A DNA stretch of 64,000 nt from Commensalibacter melissae (GTDB lineage Bacteria > Pseudomonadota > Alphaproteobacteria > Acetobacterales > Acetobacteraceae), in assembly GCF_003691365.1 (NCBI RefSeq), contig NZ_CP033087.1, forward strand, positions 324,501-388,500, written 5' to 3'. The translations under genes were made by a program, and so were the position numbers. Positions within the stretch are counted from its first letter, which is position 1, and each line of letters opens with the position of its first letter. The notes beneath the pieces are model-generated. The model saw nothing but the letters and a program-made list of their open reading frames with translations. It had not been told where the DNA came from and made no database searches. Below, one piece after another: positions 52,556-59,984 of the stretch.

Positions 52556-52828
52556 ATGGATTTTTTTACCGAGCTTCTACAATATATCATCAATGTCCTG
52601 CCCAGCAATACGGCTGGTGATGTTGTCGCGGTTGTCACTTTCATCGTGACCCTGTGCACCCTTGTCATAAGGTTCTGGAAAGAGCCTGATTCAAAAAGCG
52701 GATTGCACGGGCTGTGGTCTCTCATTCATCTGCTCGCCTCTTTCAGGCTGCCAGACAGGCAGGCTGGAAAAGATGGAAAGAACGGGGATGGCACCAATGG
52801 AAAACAGGCGACACCAAAAACACCGTAA
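52556..52828 (+). CDS. Membrane protein, holin-type candidate
   Basis: 90 aa from ATG 52556 with AAGGAAAG upstream. One transmembrane helix (AGDVVAVVTFIVTLCTLVI) is flanked by polar ends and a charged C-terminal tail (DRQAGKDGKNGDG). It lies in the lysis block with spanins and two more membrane proteins. Holin or antiholin function is plausible but not shown by motif. Confidence 0.5.
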   Translation: MDFFTELLQYIINVLPSNTAGDVVAVVTFIVTLCTLVIRFWKEPDSKSGLHGLWSLIHLLASFRLPDRQAGKDGKNGDGTNGKQATPKTP

Positions 52829-53213
52829 CCATTGCCTGGGTGAGTGGTGGAGCTCGATACTGCTGGTCATGACGGGAATGTATGCACTTGCATATTTCAT
52901 GGCCGGCAACATCTTTCACTGTTCATTCGTCAATGGGTTCAGGGCTATCCTTCCGGCCTGTATTTGGGAAGGATCATTCATACTTACAGGGACACTGCAG
53001 CTTGTTTCATTGATGTGCGGAAGTTTCAGGTGGAGGGGGGTGGCCTCTTTTCTGGCGGCATCCCTTTTCATATGGGGGGTGCTGAACATGCTTGTCTACG
53101 AGAGGCACTGGCATTTTGGCATTGTTGCCTGGGGAACATTCGCGCTGGTGAACCTTTACACCCTGGCAAGGATACTGGCGGGGGTGATAAGGGATTATGA
53201 ATACAGTCTATGA
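52797..53213 (+). CDS. Four-helix membrane protein of the lysis block
   Basis: 138 aa from ATG 52797, overlapping the preceding gene by 32 bp. Four hydrophobic helices (SILLVMTGMYALAYFMAG, a stretch around ILTGTLQLVSLMC, ASFLAASLFIWGVLNM, GIVAWGTFALVNLYTLA) suggest a pore or regulatory membrane protein. No family recognised. Its place suggests a role in lysis timing. Confidence 0.5.
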   Translation: MENRRHQKHRNHCLGEWWSSILLVMTGMYALAYFMAGNIFHCSFVNGFRAILPACIWEGSFILTGTLQLVSLMCGSFRWRGVASFLAASLFIWGVLNMLVYERHWHFGIVAWGTFALVNLYTLARILAGVIRDYEYSL

Positions 53214-53358
53214 GTTTTGCAAATGGTGGTGGCTGAACAATTGTGAGTGGATCAAGATTCATGATCCATGGGTAATTCCGATCATAGCGATCTGCATACC
53301 GTTAAGCATGGTCATTCATGCCATCTGTGCCATTATCAGGATTTGGCGGGGGAAGTGA
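53197..53358 (+). CDS. Small membrane protein, 53 aa
   Basis: Starts at ATG 53197 within the previous gene's last codons. A Trp-rich N-terminus (CKWWWLNNCEW) and one C-terminal hydrophobic helix (WVIPIIAICIPLSMVIHAIC). The tight overlap with the lysis genes argues that it is real. Possible antiholin. Confidence 0.5.
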   Translation: MNTVYEFCKWWWLNNCEWIKIHDPWVIPIIAICIPLSMVIHAICAIIRIWRGK

Positions 53359-53476
53359 GAAAATTAATTAATTATTTTACAACATCCCATCGCTTTTATA
53401 TGCATTTGCTTATTGTAACATCTTGTACTTTATAGATAAAAATGTTAATATAATGTAACAAGTAAAAGGTATGATA

Positions 53477-54280
53477 ATGAATAATCATTTAGTTAAAAAA
53501 AACATTCCCTCTGTTTTGCCTGTTGATGATGATTTGGGAATTCCTTTACTGGATATTATTACTGTACAAAGATCATTGGAAGAAATTGTTTTATCAAAAG
53601 ATACGCGTGATAGTTTAGAAAATTTTTTAGAGGAACATAGGCGGGCGGATATCTTGTATAGTTATAATAGAAAGCCGTCTTACAAAGTTCTTTTTAATGG
53701 GGATGTTGGTTGTGGTAAAACAATGGCAGCTGAAGCAATTGCATATGAATTAAATTTGCCTTTGGCGATTGTTAGACTAGATTCCTTAATTTCTTCTTCA
53801 TTGAGAAAAACGGTGGTTAATTTTCATAAAATTTTTGATTTTATTAAAAATAATGAAATGATTATTTTGTTTAATGAATTTGACGCTATTGCAAAAGAAA
53901 GATTTTCTTTTCATGATATGGGTGAATTAGGGCGTACTGTTAGTGTTTTTTCACAGATGCTTTCTTTTTATCAAGGAAAAAGTATTATTTTGGCAGAAAC
54001 TAATTATAATATTATAATTGACAGAACAATATTAAAACGTTTTGATTATAAAATAAGATTCCCATTACCTGATTATAAACAAATTTTAAAAATTTTAAAA
54101 TTAAAATTGCGGGGAGTTAAACTACAATTTAAGTTGGATGATAAAAAGTTATCAGAGTTATTTGATGATTATAGCGGTGCAAGAATTGAACGTGTTGTAC
54201 GAAAAGCCATAAATAAAATGGTATTAAATCAAAATGAATCATTAACCATCCAAGATTTGGAATATTCTATCAAGCATTAA
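53477..54280 (+). CDS. AAA-type ATPase, prophage accessory gene
   Basis: 267 aa from ATG 53477, which has AAAAGG at 7 nt (ATG 53471 has no spacing). Walker A GDVGCGKT around residue 75. The Walker B region reads IILFNEFDAI, in which the usual aspartate is asparagine. An arginine-finger-like RFDYKIRFPLPD and a C-terminal lid (YSGARIERVVRKAI) complete the module. Low G+C compared with flanking tail and lysis genes. Single ATPases of this kind occur in phage defence loci, but no partner gene is next to it. Confidence 0.75.
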   Translation: MNNHLVKKNIPSVLPVDDDLGIPLLDIITVQRSLEEIVLSKDTRDSLENFLEEHRRADILYSYNRKPSYKVLFNGDVGCGKTMAAEAIAYELNLPLAIVRLDSLISSSLRKTVVNFHKIFDFIKNNEMIILFNEFDAIAKERFSFHDMGELGRTVSVFSQMLSFYQGKSIILAETNYNIIIDRTILKRFDYKIRFPLPDYKQILKILKLKLRGVKLQFKLDDKKLSELFDDYSGARIERVVRKAINKMVLNQNESLTIQDLEYSIKH

Positions 54281-54458
54281 TTAAATTATAATGTTTTTTA
54301 TAAAAAGTATCAGTTAATTCATTGTACTTATTGTCTTATTAAGATATATTGAAAACTGAAATGTACAAACGTTAATAAACAATGGTATCAACGTTTATTT
54401 TTTATCCATAATAATTTTCACCAAGTCTTTTGACAATAATCGAATTTCTGGAAAAATC

Positions 54459-55520
54459 ATGTTGAAAAACAAGATAGCCATTGCGGGAAATGGGCAATGC
54501 AAATTCAGGTTCATTGATCTGTTTGCGGGCATAGGGGGGTTGAGACGTGGATTTGACCGGATTGGCGGTCAATGTGTGTTTACAAGCGAATGGAATATGT
54601 ATTCGCAAAAAACCTATAGGGCCAATTACGCATGCAATCATGAAATTGCGGGTGACATAACCAGGATAAGTGAGCGGGATATACCTCATCACGATATCCT
54701 GCTGGCGGGTTTTCCATGTCAGCCATTTTCAATTGCCGGCGTGTCAAAAAAAATATCCCTGGGATTGAAGCACGGGTTTGCATGTGAGACACAGGGCAAC
54801 CTGTTTTTCGATGTCGCGCGTATTATCAGATATCATCGTCCCAGATGTTTCCTGTTGGAGAATGTGAAAAATCTTGTCAGTCATGACAGGGGAAGAACCT
54901 TTTCAATCATTCGCAATGTGTTGGAACATGAGCTTGGGTATTGCCTGCACTGGCGTATCATTGATGGAAAAGGGTTTGTTCCCCAGCATCGTGAGCGTAT
55001 TTTTATCGTCGGGTTTCTGGATAAAAACGATTTCAGTTTTGATACATTATCCTTGCCCGATCCGTTGTCAGGGCCCCGCCTCTCGGCAATCCTGCACCCT
55101 GAAAACGGTAGTGAAAAACCGGAAAGCCACTATACCGTGGGGAAAAAAGCCTCTGTTTCCGAAAAATACACGTTATCCGACAAATTATGGAAATATCTGC
55201 AAAACTATGCTGACAAGCACAAAAAGGCGGGAAACGGTTTTGGTTTTGGACTGTGCGATCATGACAGTGTGGCCAGAACATTGTCGGCACGCTATTACAA
55301 GGACGGATCTGAAATCCTTGTCTCACAGGGATGCGATAAAAACCCGAGACGGTTGACCCCGAGAGAATGTGCGCGGCTGATGGGGTTTGACAGGCCCGGG
55401 CAATCAGATTTTAAAATTCCCGTTTCGGATACCCAGGCATACAGGCAATTCGGAAATGCGGTCGTGGTTCCTGTTGTTGAGGCTATTGCCAGTCATATAC
55501 TTCCCCATTTGCAAAATTGA
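54459..55520 (+). CDS. dcm: DNA (cytosine-5-)-methyltransferase
   Basis: 353 aa C5-cytosine methyltransferase. Motif I is [17 protein letters not shown], motif [13 protein letters not shown] with catalytic Cys, motif [12 protein letters not shown], motif [17 protein letters not shown], and motifs [18 protein letters not shown] and [13 protein letters not shown] central target-recognition region lies between. Dcm-like in layout. No restriction endonuclease is next to it, so it probably works as a solitary protective methylase. Confidence 0.93.
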   Translation: MLKNKIAIAGNGQCKFRFIDLFAGIGGLRRGFDRIGGQCVFTSEWNMYSQKTYRANYACNHEIAGDITRISERDIPHHDILLAGFPCQPFSIAGVSKKISLGLKHGFACETQGNLFFDVARIIRYHRPRCFLLENVKNLVSHDRGRTFSIIRNVLEHELGYCLHWRIIDGKGFVPQHRERIFIVGFLDKNDFSFDTLSLPDPLSGPRLSAILHPENGSEKPESHYTVGKKASVSEKYTLSDKLWKYLQNYADKHKKAGNGFGFGLCDHDSVARTLSARYYKDGSEILVSQGCDKNPRRLTPRECARLMGFDRPGQSDFKIPVSDTQAYRQFGNAVVVPVVEAIASHILPHLQN

Positions 55521-55569
55521 TTGGTGTTAAAATAGAAATGGAAATAGATCATATTCAACAAAAATGTTC

Positions 55570-55598
55570 TTGTACTTCCTTATAAAAAGGAATATAGT
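55570..55598 (+). promoter_or_regulatory. Promoter of small RNA A, palindromic spacer
   Basis: -35 TTGTAC (55570-55575), -10 TATAGT (55593-55598). The 17-bp spacer TTCCTTATAAAAAGGAA has TTCCTT/AAGGAA arms, a likely operator. The 42 bases GTTCTTG to TTTTATAC are identical to those at copy B. Confidence 0.7.
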
Positions 55599-55604
55599 AA
55601 TTTT

Positions 55605-55752
55605 ATACGGTGCTAATAAGGATTCTTAAATTTTTTCGTTTTATCCTTACTAGACTATCCCCGATCAGGTCGTTAACCTTTAACCTGACGGTTCATTTAG
55701 CCTCAATTGATTACCGATTAGTGTTGGTGCACCTGGTAATCTTTTGAGGTTA
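55605..55752 (+). ncRNA. Structured small RNA, copy A
   Basis: Begins about 7 nt past the -10. Helix 2 is CTAATAAGGAT (55613-55623) with ATCCTTACTAG (55643-55653). Helix 3 is TCAGGT/ACCTGA (55665-55688) with loop CGTTAACCTTTA. The 3' part has nested GATTACC/GGTAATC followed by TTTT and CCTCAA/TTGAGG, a plausible terminator. The 5' half matches copy B with paired changes. The loop TTAACCTTT could bind AAAGG ribosome binding sites. Confidence 0.6.
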
Positions 55753-55806
55753 AAACTCTTTTGAAATATTTATTTGCAATAACATTTTCTTCAACAGTTC
55801 TTTATC

Positions 55807-56040
55807 ATGTTAATTCCAGACCGACAAACAAATCCAGATTGTACAGTGTTAAACACGGCTTTATTGTTATTGAAACTATTATGGAAAAAACATACGGTCG
55901 ATGTATGTGAGGTTTATATCCATGTCAAAAATAAACTGCCAAAATGCGAACCGTTGATTTTATCTGCATTGGGATTTTTATATCTTTTTGACAAAATTGA
56001 ATATAATCAAAAAACGAAAAAAATTGTATATAAGGTATGA
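55807..56040 (+). CDS. ABC-3C middle component 6-like small protein
   Basis: 77 aa: MLIPDRQTNPDCTVLN start, a hydrophobic helix (ALLLLKLLWKKH), and SALGFLYLFDKIEYNQKTKK. This resembles the small middle component of the three-part ABC-3C defence systems (pattern 'MLIPDxHxxP ... LxFLYLxGxIEYxxxxxxIYK'), which normally precedes a large DUF2326/COG5293 ATPase gene. Resemblance is from memory of the family. The following gene is only a fragment of such an ATPase. Confidence 0.6.
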   Translation: MLIPDRQTNPDCTVLNTALLLLKLLWKKHTVDVCEVYIHVKNKLPKCEPLILSALGFLYLFDKIEYNQKTKKIVYKV

Positions 56041-56366
56041 TGATGAAATCATCTGAAGATAATGATCGTCTTAATAAATTAAATAATGATTGTTATTATT
56101 TGCAGCTTGAAAAAAACAAAATAGAACAATCTCTGGCTAAAAAAGATTTTGATTTTAATCCTGATAAAGCAGCACAGCTTTTTAGGGAAGCGAATATATT
56201 TTTTGAAGGACAGATTAAAAAATCGTATGAGGATTTAATTGATTTTAATAAGTCCATTACGAAAGATCGTCATAAATATTACAAGAAACGATTAAAAGAA
56301 ATTAAAGATGATTTGGATATGATTGAAATTGAGAAAAAGCAATTAAGTTCTTGTACTTCCTTATAA
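56040..56366 (+). pseudogene. Truncated DUF2326/COG5293-type ATPase (ABC-3C), coiled-coil fragment
   Basis: About 108 codons with starts at 56037, 56040 or 56043. The sequence KKDFDFNPDKAAQLFREANI then SYEDLIDFNKSITKDRHKYY matches the middle coiled-coil segment of DUF2326 proteins, which normally exceed 500 aa and have an N-terminal nucleotide-binding domain. Neither the ATP-binding start nor the C-terminal domain is present. The frame runs into the conserved promoter of small RNA B and ends with CTSL. Likely a broken defence gene. Confidence 0.6.
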
Positions 56367-56379
56367 AAAGGAATATAGT
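56351..56379 (+). promoter_or_regulatory. Promoter of small RNA B, palindromic spacer
   Basis: -35 TTGTAC (56351-56356), spacer TTCCTTATAAAAAGGAA and -10 TATAGT (56374-56379), identical to copy A. The stop codon of the ATPase fragment lies in the spacer. Confidence 0.7.
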
Positions 56380-56385
56380 AATTTT

Positions 56386-56527
56386 ATACTATGCTAATAA
56401 AGATTATGTTTTTTCATGGATAGATATCTTTATTAGGCTATCCATATTCAGATTATTAACCTTTGATCTGATGTTCATCTACTTACGAATGATTATTTAA
56501 ATACGCCAATATTTAATAATCAGTTTG
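56386..56527 (+). ncRNA. Structured small RNA, copy B
   Basis: Helix 2 is CTAATAAAGAT (56394-56404) with ATCTTTATTAG (56426-56436), 11 perfect pairs. Helix 3 is TCAGAT/ATCTGA (56448-56471) with loop TATTAACCTTTG. A 3' hairpin, TGATTATT/AATAATCA (56490-56522), differs in sequence from copy A. G-C pairs of copy A are replaced by A-T pairs in both conserved helices, which supports selection on structure. Also conserved between the copies are the CTATCC linker and the loop TTAACCTTT. Confidence 0.6.
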
Positions 56528-56570
56528 AAAATATATAGGATTACCTTTTCTCCATTATATTTATTGAGTT

Positions 56571-56595
56571 ACCCACCCATTGCGGTGGGTTTTTT
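56571..56595 (+). terminator. Terminator before the endolysin candidate
   Basis: ACCCACC/GGTGGGT stem with six-nt loop followed by T6. The ATG of the next gene is 37 bp further. Confidence 0.85.
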
Positions 56596-56631
56596 ATTAT
56601 CCACTTCTCATTCTAAAAAGGAAAAATCATC

Positions 56632-57150
56632 ATGACAAAAACCACAGGTGGAATTTATCTGAACCATTTGAAACATGAGGTGATAACACCAGCCCTTAAC
56701 TATATAAATCTGGGTGGACAGAGGGCGATCAATCAGGTAACGGGAACTTTTCTGGTTGAGGGATATGCAAGCAACTATACATATCTCAGACAGCTAGGCA
56801 AGGGGCCGGCGTTGGGGCCATGTCAGATGGAGCCCGTTACCTATCATGATATCTGGGACAATTATCTCAACAATGCCAGAAGGCAACCTCTAAGAAGTCT
56901 TTTAATGCATATAGCGGGTGATTTTAACCTGGACAACAGGGGGATACCGAAACCCGAGACATTGACAGGAAACCTTTTCTTTGCCGCGGCCATGTGCCGC
57001 GTTTTCTATATCCTGATCAGGGAGATACTGCCAGATTCCAGGAATGCAACGGCAATGGCCCAGTATCACAAGAAGTACTACAATACGGCGTTGGGAAAGG
57101 CGGATTGGCAAAAGAATATCGACCGTTTCCAGCAGGCCATTGATTGTTAG
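56632..57150 (+). CDS. Probable phage endolysin (lysozyme-like fold)
   Basis: 172 aa. The pattern TGTFLVEGYASNYTYLRQL then GKGPALGPCQMEPVTYHDIW belongs to a widespread phage family in which a Glu (here Glu43) is followed by YLRQLGxGPALGxxQMEPxTHxDIW. The C-terminal helices (FFAAAMCRVFYILIREILP, YHKKYYNTALGKADW) complete an all-helical lysozyme-like domain. No other cell-wall hydrolase gene is present apart from the tape-measure domain, so this is likely the lysin although it is separated from the spanins. Confidence 0.65.
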   Translation: MTKTTGGIYLNHLKHEVITPALNYINLGGQRAINQVTGTFLVEGYASNYTYLRQLGKGPALGPCQMEPVTYHDIWDNYLNNARRQPLRSLLMHIAGDFNLDNRGIPKPETLTGNLFFAAAMCRVFYILIREILPDSRNATAMAQYHKKYYNTALGKADWQKNIDRFQQAIDC

Positions 57151-57165
57151 ATGAAAGGGATTTGT

Positions 57166-57957
57166 ATGAATGATATCAGGGCTATTGAACCATTGGCTGG
57201 ATATGTTGGAGGAAAAAGAAGACTTGCAAAAACAATAGTTAATTTGATCAATCAAATACCTCATGAACGGTATGTTGAACCTTTTCTGGGTATGGGCGGT
57301 ATTTTTCTAAGAAGAAATAAAATTGTTGGTGAAGAGGTGATAAATGATATTAATAAAGATATCATTAATTTATTTAGGGTAGTGCAACGCCATAAAGATG
57401 CCTTGATTGAATTATGCCAATGGCAATTATCATCAAGAGATGAGTTTTATAGATTGAGAACATTTCCAAGGGAGAGCTTGACAGATATTGAACGGGCCTT
57501 TTGTTTCTTATATCTTCAAAAACATGCATTTGGAGGTAAAGCTAATTATAGCGGTATGAAAATATCTAGATCAAATTTCAATATTTATCTATTAGAAAAA
57601 AAAATACGGTTATTGCATGAAAGATTGTCTAAAGTGTTTATTGAGTGTTCTCCATATGATGAATTTATTATAAGACAAGATAAAACTAATACGCTTCATT
57701 ATCTAGACCCACCGTATTTAGGTACAGAACGTTATTATGGAAATCAATTTTCTAAGGATGATTTTTATAAAATTGCCGATATGTTAAAAAATGTAAAAGG
57801 TAGTTTTATTCTTTCAATCAATAATACAAATGAGACAAGGGATATATTTAAAGATTTCCATCATCATATTGTTCCAATTAAATATTCGTGCAATTCCAGA
57901 TCAACAAAGATAAATGAAGAATTGATTGTGAGTAATCATGCGTTCGAATCGTCATGA
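57166..57957 (+). CDS. dam: DNA adenine methyltransferase, Dam/D12 class
   Basis: 263 aa from ATG 57166 (AAAGGGA 5 nt upstream). N-terminal motif PLAGYVGGKRRLAKTI, motif I EPFLGMGGIFLRR, and catalytic DPPY in LHYLDPPYLGTERYYG. The region HAFGGKANYSG is the usual D12 target segment. Methylates adenine in short sites such as GATC, though specificity is not provable here. Last gene of the prophage, about 120 bp before attR. Confidence 0.9.
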   Translation: MNDIRAIEPLAGYVGGKRRLAKTIVNLINQIPHERYVEPFLGMGGIFLRRNKIVGEEVINDINKDIINLFRVVQRHKDALIELCQWQLSSRDEFYRLRTFPRESLTDIERAFCFLYLQKHAFGGKANYSGMKISRSNFNIYLLEKKIRLLHERLSKVFIECSPYDEFIIRQDKTNTLHYLDPPYLGTERYYGNQFSKDDFYKIADMLKNVKGSFILSINNTNETRDIFKDFHHHIVPIKYSCNSRSTKINEELIVSNHAFESS

Positions 57958-57996
57958 TTTTTTCTGTTTTATAAGGTATTTGGGCAGTTTGTAGAA

Positions 57997-58020
57997 AGTG
58001 GGTACAAAAGTGGGTACAAA
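57997..58020 (+). repeat. Two 12-bp direct repeats inside attR
   Basis: AGTGGGTACAAA twice in tandem, identical to the units beside the integrase. Confidence 0.8.
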
Positions 58021-58077
58021 TCATTATTTGTGATATAGGTTTTGTGTTTAATCAATAGGATAAATAACGAATATGAT

Positions 58078-58143
58078 TCCCGCCGCGGACACCATTTGAA
58101 TATGCCAGATGTTGCCAATTCCTGACAAATCCCTTGTTTTTCC
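58078..58143. repeat. attR core (66 bp)
   Basis: Identical to 13444-13509; carries a copy of the last 17 bases of tRNA-Arg, without the rest of the tRNA. Confidence 0.93.
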
Positions 58144-58272
58144 TAAAAAAATACATATTTATCTATCATATTCTTGCCAGTTCATGACAGATTATGCGAT
58201 AAAAAGTGGGTACAAATTCAAGGAAAGTGGGTACAAATTATCTTAACTGATTCAGAACGTTCAGTTGGATAG
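58144..58272 (+). pseudogene. Remnant of a second integrase-proximal region
   Basis: Outside attR the sequence still aligns with the attL-int junction: 58144-58237 matches 13510-13615 with few changes and one 12-bp repeat less (repeats at 58205 and 58226). The reading frame then continues in phase as LTDSERSVG and a stop, against LTDSRVNSA at the start of int. An older, related element was probably inserted at this tRNA and later deleted. The rest of the gap to 58476 shows no gene. Confidence 0.75.
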
Positions 58273-58476
58273 AATGGGAATTTATATCTTTGAATATTTT
58301 TTGGTTAAATAAAATTGGCAAGATTAGTTTGATGATAATAATTATTTGATTGCCTAATGACAGCTAGTTATTATATTTTAAAGGAATCTGTTCTTATCTG
58401 GATCAAAAAAGATTTTCTTAATATTTAAATGGAATTAACGTATAATGTAATAGTTTGAAATCAATAAATTTATATT

Positions 58477-59040
58477 ATGCTGCTAAATTACAGAACGTTT
58501 TTAATAATCTTATTTTTTTACATAACTATAATAATAGCTATTGTTTTTTTGGGTAGTCGCAAAAAGATTGACAATGCTGATTTACTTGTGGTTTTTGGTA
58601 CCAAAATTAATGAGGATGGTACTCCAAGTGCTGGATTGAAAGCACGTTTAGATGAGACGGTGTTTGTATATCGTAAACATGTGGCCTCTTTAATTTTTGT
58701 TAGCGGGGGATTGGGAAAAGAAGGATATAATGAGGCTAAGGTTATGGCCGATTACTTACTTACCCAGAATATACCCCGTGAAGCGGTTATTCTTGATGAA
58801 AAAGGGGTTAATACAAGAGCAACTGTCAGAAATGTGGTTGAATTATGCACCAAGCAACATTTTAAATCAGTTATTGCAATATCTCAGTATTATCATCTAC
58901 CCAGAATACAACTGGCTTTTAAACAGGCTGGCATGCCATTGAAAGGTCAATCTGCTCCGCGTTATAATTCATGGCGGGATATTTTTTCTTTGAATAGAGA
59001 GATAGTAGCCTATTTGTTTTACTGGTTAAAATTAAAATAA
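58477..59040 (+). CDS. YdcF/SanA-like membrane protein (DUF218)
   Basis: 187 aa. One N-terminal membrane helix, then the DUF218 domain: LLVVFGTKINEDGTPSAGLK, LIFVSGGLGKEGYNEAKVMA, VILDEKGVNTRATVRN and ISQYYHLPRIQLAFKQAG. SanA-type members affect the cell envelope barrier, and the biochemical reaction is not settled. Stands alone after the integration site, with AT-rich flanks. Confidence 0.85.
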   Translation: MLLNYRTFLIILFFYITIIIAIVFLGSRKKIDNADLLVVFGTKINEDGTPSAGLKARLDETVFVYRKHVASLIFVSGGLGKEGYNEAKVMADYLLTQNIPREAVILDEKGVNTRATVRNVVELCTKQHFKSVIAISQYYHLPRIQLAFKQAGMPLKGQSAPRYNSWRDIFSLNREIVAYLFYWLKLK

Positions 59041-59070
59041 TTTTTGAAAATTGCGGGTATGCAATAATGA

Positions 59071-59820
59071 TCATCTGAAAATTTTTATAATAATTGCATT
59101 ACATTTCTTCCAAACCGTTTTCGGAAGAGAAAAATTACAATAGAGCTTGTATTGTCTTACCGTCCATGATAGCGCATCCTCGTGAATTAACTCTCCAATA
59201 GTGTAAATCATTAATCCATTTTCATAGCCAATAAAAATACAGACATCATGTTCTTTTACTGTTTTCCGTGGATGAACAACAATTACATCGCCAACACGGA
59301 ATAGGGGATACATAGCATGATTGCCGATTATAATTCCAAATGCATCTTTTTCAAGGTTAACCAGATGGGGTCGTGGAATATATTCTACAGGTGTATTTGT
59401 AATTAAGAAATAATTGTCAAGTTCCTTGATGGTGGCGAATATAGGAATGTCACTGTTTATTTTTTTCAAATAATTTGATGTCGATTTATGTTCATTTATG
59501 ACATCATGAATATTTACCGTATTTATATCGCTATTGATATTTTCCTTGTGATTGTTGGAATGGGTCAATTCAAAGGCTCTTTTATTTTGATCTTTGTTAA
59601 GATCAGGATCCAGGTCAGCTATATTTACGCCCAATGCGCTGGCGATATATGGCAGATATTTGCTGCGTTTAATTCTGCCTTTTTCAATACTGTTAATTGT
59701 TTGCTGTTTACATCCTACAATATCAGCTAGGTTTTCTTGTGTATAGCTGTTTTTCAAACGATACCGTTCTACATTTTTACCTATAATATTTTTGTACCGT
59801 TTTTCATTATAATTGATCAT
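59071..59820 (-). CDS. XRE repressor with S24-like C-terminal domain, catalytic serine lost
   Basis: 249 aa from ATG 59820 (a TTG lies 9 nt upstream). The N-terminal HTH is YTQENLADIVGCKQQTINSIE. The C-terminal domain looks like LexA/CI S24 (FGIIIGNHAMYPLFRVGDVIVVHP), but the nucleophile of the GDSM motif is alanine (NHAM, Ala169), and the usual Lys strand reads GLMIYTIGELI. Self-cleavage is therefore unlikely. It may be the left-over immunity gene of the older element. Divergent from the gene at 59985. Confidence 0.85.
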   Translation of the reverse strand: MINYNEKRYKNIIGKNVERYRLKNSYTQENLADIVGCKQQTINSIEKGRIKRSKYLPYIASALGVNIADLDPDLNKDQNKRAFELTHSNNHKENINSDINTVNIHDVINEHKSTSNYLKKINSDIPIFATIKELDNYFLITNTPVEYIPRPHLVNLEKDAFGIIIGNHAMYPLFRVGDVIVVHPRKTVKEHDVCIFIGYENGLMIYTIGELIHEDALSWTVRQYKLYCNFSLPKTVWKKCNAIIIKIFR

Positions 59821-59984
59821 AAAGATCAATTTATTTATTTTTCTCTAAAAATCTCTACTTTTTTTATTGTAAAAAACAATTTTATTTGTATTAATTACTA
59901 TGTTTACTATTTAATGTTTTGTAATAATGATAATTATAAATATGTTAATAATTTAAAAGAAATATAATTATAAAAGGATATAAA

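Larger units (their letters stand above)
13444..58143. mobile_element. Complete-looking prophage with lambda-type head and Mu-type contractile tail
   Basis: 44.7 kb bounded by 66-bp identical repeats, the left one containing the 3' end of tRNA-Arg(CCT). A tyrosine integrase sits just inside attL. Gene order is integration, immunity, replication, packaging, head, tail, fibres, lysis and accessory genes, all with open frames except two gene remnants in the right arm (51625-51939 and 56040-56366). No transposase is present, so the Mu resemblance is confined to the tail module. The late genes run left to right on the + strand. A low-GC minus-strand block (39892-42912) and an antirepressor interrupt the tail operon. 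Confidence 0.95.

Noticed and set aside
55566-55750. RNA elements as integron attC sites or toxIN-type repeats
   Set aside because: No integrase IntI or ToxN-like gene nearby, no short tandem repeats and no attC core consensus; promoter plus covarying helices fit a small RNA gene better.
13444-58143. Mu-like transposable prophage
   Set aside because: No MuA/MuB transposase and no Mu ends; tyrosine integrase and long att repeats are present. Only the tail is Mu-like.
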